A stretch of DNA of 64,000 nt from Cyanobacterium sp. Dongsha4 (GCF_036345015.1 NZ_CP084098.1:3485326-3549325); one strand, 5' to 3'; positions 34,088 to 43,676 are shown, counted from the first letter of the stretch. The notes: a model not told the origin generated them from the letters alone. A program made the numbers and translations.

Positions 34088-34195
34088 TAAAACCTCCGTT
34101 CGAGATAAGAATGGTCGATTTGTAGAGGTTTTAAGTGGCAGATGTTAAGGTTTTAGGGAGAAATAGGGAATTAGGGGAAATTTTTTGTTTATCTT

Positions 34196-34228
34196 AACTC
34201 CGAACTCCGAACCCCGAACTCCGAACTC
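34196..34228. repeat. AACTCCG heptamer tract
   Basis: Four full heptamers and one partial one (AACTCCG, AACTCCG, AACCCCG, AACTCCG, AACTC) end just before the stop codon of the mechanosensitive channel gene. On the other strand this is the GGAGTTC motif also found inside the MITE copies. Confidence 0.85.
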
Positions 34229-34236
34229 AAATAAAG

Positions 34237-36237
34237 TTAGTGACTCCAAGGGTTTTTTCCGTTGGGAGATAGGTTAGGGGTATTATTTATTTCTTCATGA
34301 CGATGGATAATTTCTGTTTGAGGAACACCTGTTCTAATTCCCGCTAAATCAAAAGCCTCTTTGATGCGCCAACGATATTCTCTACCAACATCCCATTGTT
34401 GTATTGGTCTTGTTTTGATTAAAAGACGAATCATAATTCCCTCATGGTTGATTTTATCGATACCTAAAATTTCGGCGGAAGATAACATTTTTTCGTGCCA
34501 GTAAGAATCTCGATACATTTGATCGGCGACATTTTGTAAAATATTGATGGTTTTTTTAATATCCGCATCCCAATTAATTTCTACAGTGAAGTTAACTCTT
34601 GACCAATCTTTTGTCATGTTGATGACAGTAAAAATTTTGCCGTTGGGAATTACTTTTAAGTTACCATCTAAGTCTCTTAAAGAAGTGGTATAAAGATTCA
34701 TACTTTCGACGAAACCTCCCAGTCCATTGATTTCTACCACGTCACCCACTGCATAGCGGTCTGTAATTAGTATTAAAATACCATTGAGCATATCTTCTAA
34801 AAGATTACGAGAAAGAAAGGCAAATACTACCGCTACAGCCCCTGCACCTGCAAGGACGCTAGGACTAAGACCTACAACGGATAAGGACACAAAAACGGCG
34901 ATCGAACCGAAAATAAAAGTTGTTGCTCCTCTGAGGGCGGGAGAATAGGTATTGACTCTCAAGTTAGCACGATTAGATTCTGGTTCAAGTTCTTGTTTTT
35001 CCCTCGCCCAACGATTTAAGGCATAGTCAATCCAAAAATCGACAAATTTATCGGTTAAAATCATTAAAATCCAAATCACTGGTAGTAATATCGCTTGGAT
35101 TAAAAATAAATTGAACAGAAAACGAGTTTCTCGATAAGTAAATGCGATCGAGCTTATGGTGAATAGAATAATGGTAAATTGACTAAGAAATAAAAGACTA
35201 GAAATCAATTCACTGATATTAATTTGTTGACGAATAATTTTTTGTCTTTTGAGAACAACACTCGGTATTAATTTTGCCGATAGAGAAATGCCCTCGAAAA
35301 ACATTTTTTTTCCGTTGTCAAAAATATTCTGAAAATGATTATTTTGTGCTTGACTATCTATCTTCTGTGACTCAGAAGAGTATTTTCTTTCTAAGGGTTT
35401 GGCTTCGGGATCAACTAAAAGACTATTTTGGATTTCTTTTAATTTATTGCGGAGACTACGACGCCATTTATAAGCTAGTTTTCCGAAAAATTTAATAATC
35501 AGAATGCAAATAAGTGCGATCGCAATAGTTGCTATGGAAATCTGTATCCTCAAAAAAGGTTGTTGGCGATCCATTTCCAATCCCCATAAAGCCTCACTTA
35601 ATGAATTAATGACTATTTTTCGCCACCCATCCGCTAAATCATCAATGGTTTGATTGTTCGCCCTCGCATCAACTCTAGTGACAGTAATTAAGGTTTGTTG
35701 AGTAATATTTAACTCTGGTTTTGCCGCAATGAATATAACCTTTTGATTATTTTCAACTCCAATATCAACCACTGGGGTGAGAGGATGAAGGGGTTTTCTT
35801 TTTGTGGAAATCCAAAACTGTAATTTTTTTTGAGGTAATTTGCCTATTTCTCCAGAATCAGCCATAGACTCAAATATCTGAAAAAAGATATTTTGAATAG
35901 ACCTCGCCCTTTGTTCTACTTCAAAAGCAACTTCTTGAATTGGTCTCTCAATACTTCGAGGAGAAGCCACTATAACCATATCTTTACGAAGAGCTGACAA
36001 TAACCTTGTATTAACTCGAAGATTCCTATTGCCATAGAAAAAAACATCACTACATAATGACCTACCACAAGCTCTAGCCCGATTTAAGTCCCATGCTGGA
36101 GTTTCTGGTAACACTGTATTTGTTGTATTAAAGCTAGGTATAAAAGGTAATTGGCTAAGGGCTTGAGGGCTAAAACCCACACAAAAAATAAACGAGAGGA
36201 TGATGATAAGAGAATATTTATAAATTTTTTTGATCAT
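34237..36237 (-). CDS. Mechanosensitive ion channel family protein (MscS type) with large N-terminal domain
   Basis: A 666-aa protein. A signal peptide (YSLIIILSFIFCVGFSPQALS) precedes a periplasmic region of about 200 residues with RARACGRSLCSDVF-type Cys residues. Several membrane helices follow (about residues 230-470). The MscS core starts near residue 455 with SPSVLAGAGAVAVVFAFLSRNLLEDML, the Gly/Ala-rich pore helix, then DRYAVGDVVEINGLGGFVESM and the C-terminal mixed domain VNFTVEINWDAD. Members release solutes on osmotic downshock. The extended N-terminus is as in cyanobacterial MscS-like proteins. It is convergent with the AI-2E gene. Confidence 0.9.
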   Translation of the reverse strand: MIKKIYKYSLIIILSFIFCVGFSPQALSQLPFIPSFNTTNTVLPETPAWDLNRARACGRSLCSDVFFYGNRNLRVNTRLLSALRKDMVIVASPRSIERPIQEVAFEVEQRARSIQNIFFQIFESMADSGEIGKLPQKKLQFWISTKRKPLHPLTPVVDIGVENNQKVIFIAAKPELNITQQTLITVTRVDARANNQTIDDLADGWRKIVINSLSEALWGLEMDRQQPFLRIQISIATIAIALICILIIKFFGKLAYKWRRSLRNKLKEIQNSLLVDPEAKPLERKYSSESQKIDSQAQNNHFQNIFDNGKKMFFEGISLSAKLIPSVVLKRQKIIRQQINISELISSLLFLSQFTIILFTISSIAFTYRETRFLFNLFLIQAILLPVIWILMILTDKFVDFWIDYALNRWAREKQELEPESNRANLRVNTYSPALRGATTFIFGSIAVFVSLSVVGLSPSVLAGAGAVAVVFAFLSRNLLEDMLNGILILITDRYAVGDVVEINGLGGFVESMNLYTTSLRDLDGNLKVIPNGKIFTVINMTKDWSRVNFTVEINWDADIKKTINILQNVADQMYRDSYWHEKMLSSAEILGIDKINHEGIMIRLLIKTRPIQQWDVGREYRWRIKEAFDLAGIRTGVPQTEIIHRHEEINNTPNLSPNGKNPWSH

Positions 36238-36309
36238 TTTCTTCTTGACATAAAGTTAATCACACCCCATTAATATAACAGTCTATTTTGGATTAATGAC
36301 TTATTGCCT

Positions 36310-37566
36310 TTAGCCCACCACAAAGACAGTTATCCCACTGAAGGTAAGAGTAAGAAGAATAATCACAGCACACCAACGAGCCAACTCTTTGCCACCGATG
36401 AATCGAGTTAAGGCAATTTTAACCAGAGTATTCATAAATACAGCAATAAAAATACTTATTTTTGCCACAGATAAAGACATATTTTGATTGACGGCACGAG
36501 CAAGAGAGATACTTACTGCGTCCACATCCGCTAATCCTGATAAAGCAGAAACTAAATAAACTCCTGTTTCTCCAAACCATTGTTCTCCTGCTTTGATTAA
36601 CAAAGATAAAACAATTAAAATGAGAGCATATTGAACGGCTAAACCTAGTTCTACTGGATTTGATAAAGTTATGGGTACTTCCTGATTTTTTTCCTTGATT
36701 CCTCGCCAAATAAAGATTAGAGCAATTAAAATCGGTGTCAAGCCTAAAATAATTAAAGGTATCGCCAATTGTTTTGCCAATGAGGAATTAATTACCGCTA
36801 TCTGTAGCAATAAACGAGGCGCCATAGTACCCGTAGCGAGTGCGATCGCAGTTGCCAGAATTTTAGTTTGTCCCTGCCCCTGTTTTGCCATGCGAGATAA
36901 AGCGATGGTGGTGGCGGTGGAAGAAGCAAAACCGCCCAAAAACCCGATTAATAAAACTCCTGATTTATCTTTCCAAAGACGAATAATAAAATAACCTACA
37001 TAAGAAATACTAACGATTAACAGCACTAGAAGCCCAATGGCTCTCGGATTAATAGCATTCCAAGGACCTAAATCCTGATTGGGGAGTAAAGGTAAGGTAA
37101 CTAAAGCTAAAAGAAGAACTTTAAGAGTAGCAATTAATTCTTCTTGCTTAAGCCAAATCAACATTTGCCGAATTTCTGATTTCAGTTTTAGTAACCAACT
37201 GACAATTACCGCCACTGCAATAGATTCTAAGCTCAAATCTTTAACTACTAAAGCTCCTAACAGAAAAGTGATTAATAAAGCAAACTCGGTGGTTGTACCG
37301 TAATCTTGAGATTTTTGAGCCGTTAACACATAAGAGGTACTAACGAGAATGGCAAATCCTAAAAAAATTACTCCTAAAATACCCCACCCCCATTCTTCTG
37401 CGAGTAACGCAGTTATGCCCCCCAACAAACCCACTAAACCAAAGTTTCTCAGTCCATCACTACCTAATTCTTCAGGGCTTTCTCGGTTACTCCATCCCCT
37501 TTCTATACCAATAATTAAGCCTAAAGTTAAGGCAATTGTTAGACGACTAATAATTACTAAATCCAT
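36310..37566 (-). CDS. MgtC/SapB and DUF4010 family membrane protein
   Basis: A 418-aa polytopic protein. The N-terminal third is MgtC-like, with TIALTLGLIIGIERGW and LRNFGLVGLLGGI. The rest is a DUF4010 region: LVLLIVSISYVGYFIIRL, LLIGFLGGFASSTATTIALSR and SALSGLADVDAVSISLAR near the C-terminus. About 12 hydrophobic segments are likely. The family is linked to magnesium or membrane-potential stress, without a defined transport activity. It follows the MscS-type gene on the same strand (73-nt gap to its start), so the pair may respond to envelope stress together. Confidence 0.85.
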   Translation of the reverse strand: MDLVIISRLTIALTLGLIIGIERGWSNRESPEELGSDGLRNFGLVGLLGGITALLAEEWGWGILGVIFLGFAILVSTSYVLTAQKSQDYGTTTEFALLITFLLGALVVKDLSLESIAVAVIVSWLLKLKSEIRQMLIWLKQEELIATLKVLLLALVTLPLLPNQDLGPWNAINPRAIGLLVLLIVSISYVGYFIIRLWKDKSGVLLIGFLGGFASSTATTIALSRMAKQGQGQTKILATAIALATGTMAPRLLLQIAVINSSLAKQLAIPLIILGLTPILIALIFIWRGIKEKNQEVPITLSNPVELGLAVQYALILIVLSLLIKAGEQWFGETGVYLVSALSGLADVDAVSISLARAVNQNMSLSVAKISIFIAVFMNTLVKIALTRFIGGKELARWCAVIILLTLTFSGITVFVVG

Positions 37567-38035
37567 TCGCTGGGAGTTTTATGATAAGAGTCAATGGGCA
37601 AGGGGCAAAGGGCAAACCCTCCTTTATCAGCAAGGCTGATTCATTCTAAAATTTTCTGGTTAAGGCAGGGAATACCTGAGTTCGGAGTTCGGAGTTCGGA
37701 GTTCGGAGTTAAAAGTAATAATTATTGACAAAAAAGCTGAATAAATTGATTTTAAATGAGTTTTTCCTAAATTTAATAAATTTTTATTCCAAAATTGGCT
37801 CGATGATAACTCGAGGGCGCTTTATTTTTCGATACTTTTTTCATCGAACTCAGTTAGGGAATAGGCACTCTTGCAATGGGCAATAGTTTGAGCGTTTTTG
37901 TATTTCTACTTTGAATCACTCCTGCCCTTTATCAGCCATAAATAGGGAGGAGGGCAAAAGGCAAAGATGAATAGTGAATAATTAATAACTTCTGACTCGG
38001 TGATTTATCTTTATTACTTATTAATTCTCAAAACG
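37567..38035. other. Gene-free spacer holding MITE copy 2
   Basis: About 470 bases between two genes on the same strand. Almost two thirds is the MITE-like element at 37630-37926 with its flanking repeat. The remainder carries short GGGCAAAAGGCAAA-type repeats (37600-37620 and 37950-37965) and no ORF or RNA that I can support. Confidence 0.6.
37630..37926. mobile_element. MITE-like element, copy 2 (about 297 bp)
   Basis: The ends are imperfect inverted repeats: GCAAGGCTGATTCA on the left and TGAATCACTCCTGC on the right. CTTTATCA flanks both sides (37622-37629 and 37927-37934), an 8-bp target duplication. From 37645 to about 37880 it is nearly identical to copy 1, including the GAACTCAGTTAGGG segment, but it lacks about 95 nt present in copy 1 near the right end. 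Its heptamer tract (GGAGTTC, 37682-37710) is longer than in copy 1. No protein is encoded. Confidence 0.82.
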
Positions 38036-38557
38036 TTACAAATTGGATTTTAATTGAAAAATGAAACTAACTTTATCCTCTTTGCCCAAGGCGATGCGAT
38101 CGCCATTTTTTAAGCGGTGACGGTTGCCTGTGGGTAAGGGAGCATGGTTAATATAAGTACCATTAGCACTGCCAATATCTTCTATGTAAAAATCATCCCC
38201 TTCTTGAAAAATTTTGGCATGGGTGCGGGAGACAATTTGAGAATGAGGAAAGCCAGAAAGGTCAATATCTGGGGGAGTATGGTCATTCGGTTTACCTAAA
38301 TGAACAACTGGTAAATGAATCGGTAATTCTAATTCTACTTCTGTTTGTACATGAGTTAGAGTAGCACTGAGAGTTTGTACTTGAGTTTTATCAGGGGTAA
38401 TATTGGTGAAGGGAAGAGATTGAGAGGTGAGTATATTTTCAGTGGAGTCAAAGACATGATCTAAATTGCCCACCACATTGGTTACAACATCGGTAAAAAT
38501 TCCTGATTCAACTTCTAACTGTTTTTCTTCTTGATGATTATTGTTATTTTCTACCAT
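38036..38557 (-). CDS. FHA domain-containing protein
   Basis: A 173-aa protein. The N-terminal about 80 residues are low-complexity and acidic. The C-terminal FHA domain (about residues 85-170) has the phosphothreonine-binding pattern: LGKPNDHTPPDIDL, SQIVSRTHAKIF and EDIGSANGTYIN, with the conserved Arg, Ser/His and Asn. FHA domains read Ser/Thr-kinase signals, so this is a phospho-signalling adaptor in the cytoplasm. The partner kinase is not nearby. pgl lies 33 nt upstream on the same strand, so both may share an operon. Confidence 0.88.
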   Translation of the reverse strand: MVENNNNHQEEKQLEVESGIFTDVVTNVVGNLDHVFDSTENILTSQSLPFTNITPDKTQVQTLSATLTHVQTEVELELPIHLPVVHLGKPNDHTPPDIDLSGFPHSQIVSRTHAKIFQEGDDFYIEDIGSANGTYINHAPLPTGNRHRLKNGDRIALGKEDKVSFIFQLKSNL

Positions 38558-38590
38558 CGTTTTTTAGTTAATTCTAAAACAAAGTAATTC

Positions 38591-39304
38591 TTAATTCCTA
38601 ATTGAATTTGCATCTTCGTCAATAAACCAGATTAACTCCCCTTGGGGTTGTATTTTCTTACTGGGATATTGGTTACTATCTGACTCTTGAGCGAAAACGG
38701 CTTTTAAGGCTTCTTGTTTATTTTTTCCCGATACTAAGAAAATAACGCATTGAGCGTGATTAATCAAGGGAACTGTAAAAGTTAGTCTTTGGTTATCTTC
38801 CTTATTTCCTACGGTAATGAGGCGATCGCACTCTTTTAATGCGTTAGTATGAGGAAATAGTGAGGCAGTGTGTCCATCATCTCCCATTCCCAATAAAATA
38901 ATATCGAAGCTAGGAAAACTGTTTGCCACGCCGAAAAAATCTTTTAATTCCTGTTCATATTTAGACGCATCTGCTGTGGGATTATTCCCCAAAGTTGGCA
39001 TGGGGTAAATGTTTTGTGCTGGTATATCCACTAGGTTTAACCATGCTTCTCGCGCCATTTTTTCGTTACTGTCTAGGTGGGTGGGTGGCACATATCTTTC
39101 ATCCCCCCAAAAGACGTGAATTTTATCCCACGGTAAATCACTTTGAGCAATATTTTGATAAATTGGTTTAGGTGTACTACCTCCTGCAAGTGCGATCGAA
39201 CAAATGTTTCTGTTTGCAATTGTCTCTTTAATTTTATTGATAATGAAATCAGAAGCAGAAGTAACTAGGGCATTTTTATCGGCTACAATTTTAATCTGGG
39301 TCAT
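38591..39304 (-). CDS. pgl: 6-phosphogluconolactonase
   Basis: A 237-aa SIS-like protein of the oxidative pentose phosphate pathway. The family motifs are IALAGGSTPKPIYQN near residue 37, the catalytic region FWGDERYVPPTHLDSN, and LLGMGDDGHTASLFPH. It hydrolyses the lactone made by glucose-6-phosphate dehydrogenase, giving NADPH flux in darkness. The length is normal. The next gene downstream on the same strand is the FHA protein, 33 nt away. Confidence 0.95.
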   Translation of the reverse strand: MTQIKIVADKNALVTSASDFIINKIKETIANRNICSIALAGGSTPKPIYQNIAQSDLPWDKIHVFWGDERYVPPTHLDSNEKMAREAWLNLVDIPAQNIYPMPTLGNNPTADASKYEQELKDFFGVANSFPSFDIILLGMGDDGHTASLFPHTNALKECDRLITVGNKEDNQRLTFTVPLINHAQCVIFLVSGKNKQEALKAVFAQESDSNQYPSKKIQPQGELIWFIDEDANSIRN

Positions 39305-39643
39305 AAAATAAAAAATGTTTGATTTTGAAGTTTACAGAATAAAAGCCAGAATAGAGCTATAAATTATTCTTCCCTTATTTTAAACACTAATTAATAAAGG
39401 GAGAATTATTCATTAAATCTAAGTTCGATGTAAAATTTTTGATGATGTCAAGGTTATTTTAGTTAGCAATTAGGAATTAAAGATATTGATGAATCAGTAT
39501 TTGAGAAATTTAACCCGAAACCTGCTACCTGATACCTAAAACCTGCCAAAATCAGAGATTTTTATACCGAGGGCAGTTAATTAATTATTAATTGACTAAA
39601 AATAATTATTTTTTGTTGTTTGTAAAAAATAGACGCATTATCA
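39305..39643. other. Divergent spacer between pgl and a DinG-like gene
   Basis: About 339 bases of AT-rich DNA. 39500-39545 contains a heptamer-like tract (ACCTGCT, ACCTGAT, ACCTAAA, ACCTGCC). Promoters for both flanking genes must be here, but I see no convincing consensus boxes and no small gene. Confidence 0.5.
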
Positions 39644-41146
39644 ATGTTAGAAGCAAAAGTCCACAGTCAACTAAGAGATTTTTCCCGCTTTCATCGTGAA
39701 CAAGAATGGATACATCAATTAACAATGGGGAGAATGATAGCCCGTGGATTAAGGCTCAAAAGTTCTACTATTATTCAAACTGGTGTCAATCATAAATATT
39801 ATTATTTAAGTTATTTAATTCCTGCTCTATTATCTCCTTATGCTGTTGTTATAGTTATTGAAGAAAGTTCCCTTTTAAAATTTATCTTTGAAGAATGTAT
39901 CTTTATTCAAAAATATATTGATTATCATAAAAAAATTCTTAATGACTATCCTAAAAATAAGGAATTAGAATTAGAAAAACCAACATTATATATTGTTGAT
40001 ACCCAAACTTGGTTAGAAAAAATTGTAAAAGATAAAGCTATAGATAATCTAACCACAATTATTGTTAAGGGGGAAAATTTAATAGAAATTATTTATCAAT
40101 ATTTAACATTAACAATTAGCTATTCTCAACTACTTTCTATGATTGAAAACCTAGATTTTTCCCTTCAAGATTTACTCAGAGAAAAACTAGCTAATTTACT
40201 ACAACTTATTTATTCTCATCCTCCCAATCCCTACGATAGTTATTTATTGGAAAAGCAAGAAAAAAACCTCATTAAAGATATTTTGACTTATGGTAAAACT
40301 GATAATAAATTATTGACTGATTTTTTAAGCTCTTTATTCTCACAAGAAAAATATATTCACTACTTTATAATTAATCGCTCTCAAGGATCTTTTTCATTGA
40401 AAGCTACACCTTTAGAATTAAAATCAATTATGGAGGAGAAATGGCTAGAGCAAAACTTAATTATTATTGCTGATTATTTAGAACCAGAAAAAATCCCCCT
40501 TGATTATGGCAACTATTTAGGACTTAAATTAAAAGACTTTACTTGCCTAAAATTTTCTCCTAATCCTCAAGGAAAAATCCTTAAAATTTACTTTCCTGAT
40601 AATTTTCCTTTCCCCAATAATCCTAATTTTGCTACAAAAGTTAATCAAGAAATTTTAGCTTTAATTAGTGGTATTAAAATAAATCATTGTCCTATTATCG
40701 TTATAATTGACGATGTACCTTTACAAGGACAAATTACTGCTAGTTTAGCGGCTAATTTTGGTTCAAGAGTCAAGTTAAAAACTACTGATTTAACCTTAAA
40801 TAGTATTTTAGTTTGTGATACTGATTTTTTATTAACTTATCAAGATGCCTTACTTTCTCCTCAATTAGTAATTATGGCAACTTTACCTTTACCTTCTTTA
40901 GAAAACCCCATTATCTCTGCTAAGGTTAGCTATTTTAAAAGTCAAAAAAAAGATTGGTTTCGTCTATATTTATTACCTATTGCTATTAAAAATTTACAAA
41001 GAATTACGATTTCTCTTCGACAAAATCAGGGAGTATTGGCTTTGTTAGATAATCGGGTTAACTACCGTATTTATGGTGGTCAAATTTTACAGGCTTTAGA
41101 ACCTTATGGTAAAATTAATTATCTTGATTTAGATTGGATTAATTAA
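39644..41146 (+). CDS. DinG-like helicase C-terminal domain protein, degenerate
   Basis: A 500-aa protein. Near residues 355-420 the text (IVIIDDVPLQGQITASLAANFGSRV) looks like helicase core. Near the C-terminus KNLQRITISLRQNQGVLALLDNRVNYRIYGGQILQALEP is the characteristic end of DinG/XPD-type helicases. A proper Walker A (GxxxxGKT) cannot be found; the expected site near residue 45 reads IIQTGVNHKYYYLSYL. There is no FeS Cys cluster in order either. It may have lost ATPase activity and serve as a DNA-binding or repair adaptor. It precedes cobL by 77 nt on the same strand. Certainty of the family is moderate. Confidence 0.7.
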   Translation: MLEAKVHSQLRDFSRFHREQEWIHQLTMGRMIARGLRLKSSTIIQTGVNHKYYYLSYLIPALLSPYAVVIVIEESSLLKFIFEECIFIQKYIDYHKKILNDYPKNKELELEKPTLYIVDTQTWLEKIVKDKAIDNLTTIIVKGENLIEIIYQYLTLTISYSQLLSMIENLDFSLQDLLREKLANLLQLIYSHPPNPYDSYLLEKQEKNLIKDILTYGKTDNKLLTDFLSSLFSQEKYIHYFIINRSQGSFSLKATPLELKSIMEEKWLEQNLIIIADYLEPEKIPLDYGNYLGLKLKDFTCLKFSPNPQGKILKIYFPDNFPFPNNPNFATKVNQEILALISGIKINHCPIIVIIDDVPLQGQITASLAANFGSRVKLKTTDLTLNSILVCDTDFLLTYQDALLSPQLVIMATLPLPSLENPIISAKVSYFKSQKKDWFRLYLLPIAIKNLQRITISLRQNQGVLALLDNRVNYRIYGGQILQALEPYGKINYLDLDWIN

Positions 41147-41223
41147 GTATTAATAATATAGATAAATATTGGTTATAATAATAATTTCATTCATAGTTTT
41201 TCATAGGAAATTAATTAAAAGTT

Positions 41224-42468
41224 GTGACAATAAAAGTTGTTGGTATCGGTTTAGAAGGGAAAAAAAGTTTAAATGATCAGGTTTTAGAAATTGTTGATAG
41301 TGCCAATGTATTAATCGGAGGCGATCGCCACTTAAGTTATTTTCCAGAGTATCAAGGAGAAAAAATAAAAATAGGAGAATTAAATCAAGTAATTTGTGAA
41401 ATTAAACAGAAAAAAAAAGAGGGAAAAAATATTGTTATTTTAGCAACTGGAGATCCATTATTTTTCGGAATTGGACGAATTTTATTAGTAAACTTTGCCC
41501 CGGAAGAATTGGAATTTTATCCTCATTTAAGTTGTGTGCAACTGGCTTTTAATAAATTGAAAACATCTTGGCAAGATTGTCAAGTAATTAGTTTACATGG
41601 CAGAGATATTGAACTTTTAATTAAAGAATTAAAAAAAGGTTCAGAAAAAATAGCATTGTTAACTGACAATAATAATAATCCTTTAGTGATTTGGCAATTA
41701 TATCAACAGATAAAAATAGGACAAGATTATGATATTTGGTTATGTGAAAATTTAGGAGATAAAAGTCAAGAGAAATTAACAAAAATTAATCATGAAAAAG
41801 ATATTAATTTAGATAATATTTCACCTTTAAACATTGTTATTTTTTTAAAGCAAAAAACTGAAGATAAAGCAATAAATATCAATCAATTACCCATCATAGG
41901 TATTCCTGATAACTATTTTAAAACCTTTCCAGATAGACCCTCTTTAATTACCAAAAAGGAGATAAGATTATTAATATTAGGAAAGTTAGCCTTGCAAGAA
42001 AAACAAGTTATTTGGGATGTAGGAGCAGGGACTGGTAGTGTTAGTATTGAAATGGCTAGAATTGCTAAAAATAGTCAGATTTATGCTATAGAAAAAAAAG
42101 CGATCGCAATTTCTTTAATTAGAGAAAATTGCCAAAAATTTATGGTTAATAATATTAATATTATTCATAATTATGCAGAAAAAGTAATGGCTACATTGCT
42201 CCCTCCAGATCGTGTTTTTATCGGTGGAAGTAGTGGTAACTTAAAATTATTATTAAATATAATACAAGATAAAATTAATCCTGAAGGAAAAATAGTAATT
42301 GCCTTAGCCACAATAGAAAATTTAGGTATCGCAGTAGAATGGTTTAGAGAAAATAAATGGGACTATGAAATTATAAATTCTCAAATAAATAAATCTTTAT
42401 CTGTTGGTAAAATGACTCGTTTTAGTCCTTTAAATCCTGTAAATATTATCACAGCAATTAAAAATTAA
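41224..42468 (+). CDS. cobL: Precorrin-6Y C5,15-methyltransferase (CbiE-CbiT fusion)
   Basis: A 414-aa bifunctional cobalamin enzyme. The N-terminal CbiE domain, of the tetrapyrrole methyltransferase fold, has VVGIGLEGKKSL and GDPLFFGIGR. The C-terminal CbiT domain starts near residue 235 (PDRPSLITKKEIRLLILGK) and carries the SAM-binding motif WDVGAGTGSVSIEMA. It methylates C5 and C15 and decarboxylates the acetate side chain on ring C. The start is GTG at 41224 (VTIKVVGIG). No other cobalamin genes are adjacent and no cobalamin riboswitch is seen upstream. Confidence 0.95.
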   Translation: MTIKVVGIGLEGKKSLNDQVLEIVDSANVLIGGDRHLSYFPEYQGEKIKIGELNQVICEIKQKKKEGKNIVILATGDPLFFGIGRILLVNFAPEELEFYPHLSCVQLAFNKLKTSWQDCQVISLHGRDIELLIKELKKGSEKIALLTDNNNNPLVIWQLYQQIKIGQDYDIWLCENLGDKSQEKLTKINHEKDINLDNISPLNIVIFLKQKTEDKAININQLPIIGIPDNYFKTFPDRPSLITKKEIRLLILGKLALQEKQVIWDVGAGTGSVSIEMARIAKNSQIYAIEKKAIAISLIRENCQKFMVNNINIIHNYAEKVMATLLPPDRVFIGGSSGNLKLLLNIIQDKINPEGKIVIALATIENLGIAVEWFRENKWDYEIINSQINKSLSVGKMTRFSPLNPVNIITAIKN

Positions 42469-42600
42469 AAATTATCTTTATTCCTATTACCTTGTATCAA
42501 TTAATTGAAATAATATCATCTTATTTTTATTAATCAAATTTTGGGTAAATGCAAGATTTAAGATAAACTATTCACAAGAAAGTATTGATTATAAATTAAA

Positions 42601-43146
42601 ATGTTTGGAATACCAGAGTTACCGCAGATTTTAGGCTCAAAACTATTTTTTCAAGGTAAAAAATTTCAATTTGAAGTAAATAAATTAAGATTACCTAACG
42701 GTGCTGAAGGAGAGTGGGAATGTATCCGTCACCCCGGAGGGGCTTTAGCTGTACCAATCACCAATGATGGTAAGTTGGTATTAGTTAGACAATATCGATT
42801 TGCGGTTAAAACTCGCTTATTAGAATTTCCTGCAGGTACGATAGAATCAGAAGAAGCACCAGAAACAACAATAAAAAGAGAGATAGAAGAAGAAACAGGT
42901 TATCGAGCCAAAAAATGGCGTAGTTTAGGCAAATTTCCCCTTGCTCCGGGTTATTCCGACGAGTTTATTTTTGCATTTCTAGCACAGGATTTGGAAAAGT
43001 TAGCCCAACCACCAAAGCAAGATGAAGATGAAGATATAGAAGTAGTTTTAATGACTCCTGCTGAATTTGAACATTTAGCCATGACAACTAATCAAATTGA
43101 TGCCAAGACTATTTGTAGTTATTTTCTGGCACTCCCTTTTATATAA
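42601..43146 (+). CDS. NUDIX hydrolase, ADP-ribose pyrophosphatase type
   Basis: A 181-aa protein with the Nudix box G-x5-E-x7-REUxEExGU read as GTIESEEAPETTIKREIEEE followed by TGY. The N-terminal and downstream context (RHPGGALAVPI, LVLVRQYRFAVKTRLLEFP, APGYSDEFIFAFLA) matches ADP-ribose/ADP-sugar hydrolases of the NudF type. It cleaves nucleoside diphosphate sugars and so may control ADP-ribose or ADP-glucose levels. The substrate is inferred from the family only. It is transcribed alone. Confidence 0.9.
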   Translation: MFGIPELPQILGSKLFFQGKKFQFEVNKLRLPNGAEGEWECIRHPGGALAVPITNDGKLVLVRQYRFAVKTRLLEFPAGTIESEEAPETTIKREIEEETGYRAKKWRSLGKFPLAPGYSDEFIFAFLAQDLEKLAQPPKQDEDEDIEVVLMTPAEFEHLAMTTNQIDAKTICSYFLALPFI

Positions 43147-43407
43147 CTCAAACATTGGCAGATATAGCGTTTATTAAAAAAATATGAGGTACAGTTTTTT
43201 ATCCCATTTATCATTGCCCCCAACCCCATTCCCTGATAGCAATAGTTTTTGTACCTCACCATAACGATTATCTTTATCTTTTGAAATATAAAAATTTGTA
43301 AAAATATTGTTAAGAAAAGTAACAAAATAAACAGAAAGATTGACAAACTTGACGCTTTAATATCCATATGTTAGCTTTATAACAACGAAATTAACGGAGG
43401 AGTGAAA

Positions 43408-43575
43408 ATGGATATATCAGCAAGTCTCACCCTAGAACAACAATTCAAATTAGAAGTATTGAAAGATCAAGTTAAAGCCCTGAGTAAGGAACAGGCACAG
43501 GATTACTTAATTGAAGTATTTAGACAAATGATGGTAAAAGATAACATGATCAAAAAAATCATGAAAAACGCATAA
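43408..43575 (+). CDS. nblA: Phycobilisome degradation protein NblA
   Basis: A 55-aa ORF, MDISASLTLEQQFKLEVL at its start, continuing with KDQVKALSKEQAQDYLIEVF and ending in MIKKIMKNA. This is the NblA helix-turn-helix pattern: the LTLEQQFKL start, the middle acidic/aliphatic helix and the C-terminal KxxxK segment. NblA binds phycobiliproteins and brings them to the Clp protease during nutrient starvation. A strong ribosome-binding site, GGAGG (43396-43400), stands 7 nt before the ATG. It is flanked by a NUDIX gene and a small exported protein gene, not by a second nblA. Its presence indicates that the organism has phycobilisomes. Confidence 0.92.
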   Translation: MDISASLTLEQQFKLEVLKDQVKALSKEQAQDYLIEVFRQMMVKDNMIKKIMKNA

Positions 43576-43676
43576 TTATCAGGTTTCAGGTGTGAGGTGT
43601 TAACTAAATTGGGTGTGTCGCTCCATTCATAAGACTATGGTAAAATTGCTCCTAGCGTTACTATTTTCTTACAAAA

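Noticed and set aside
41147-41223. Cobalamin riboswitch before cobL
   Set aside because: The 77-nt spacer is too short and lacks the conserved B12-box sequence.
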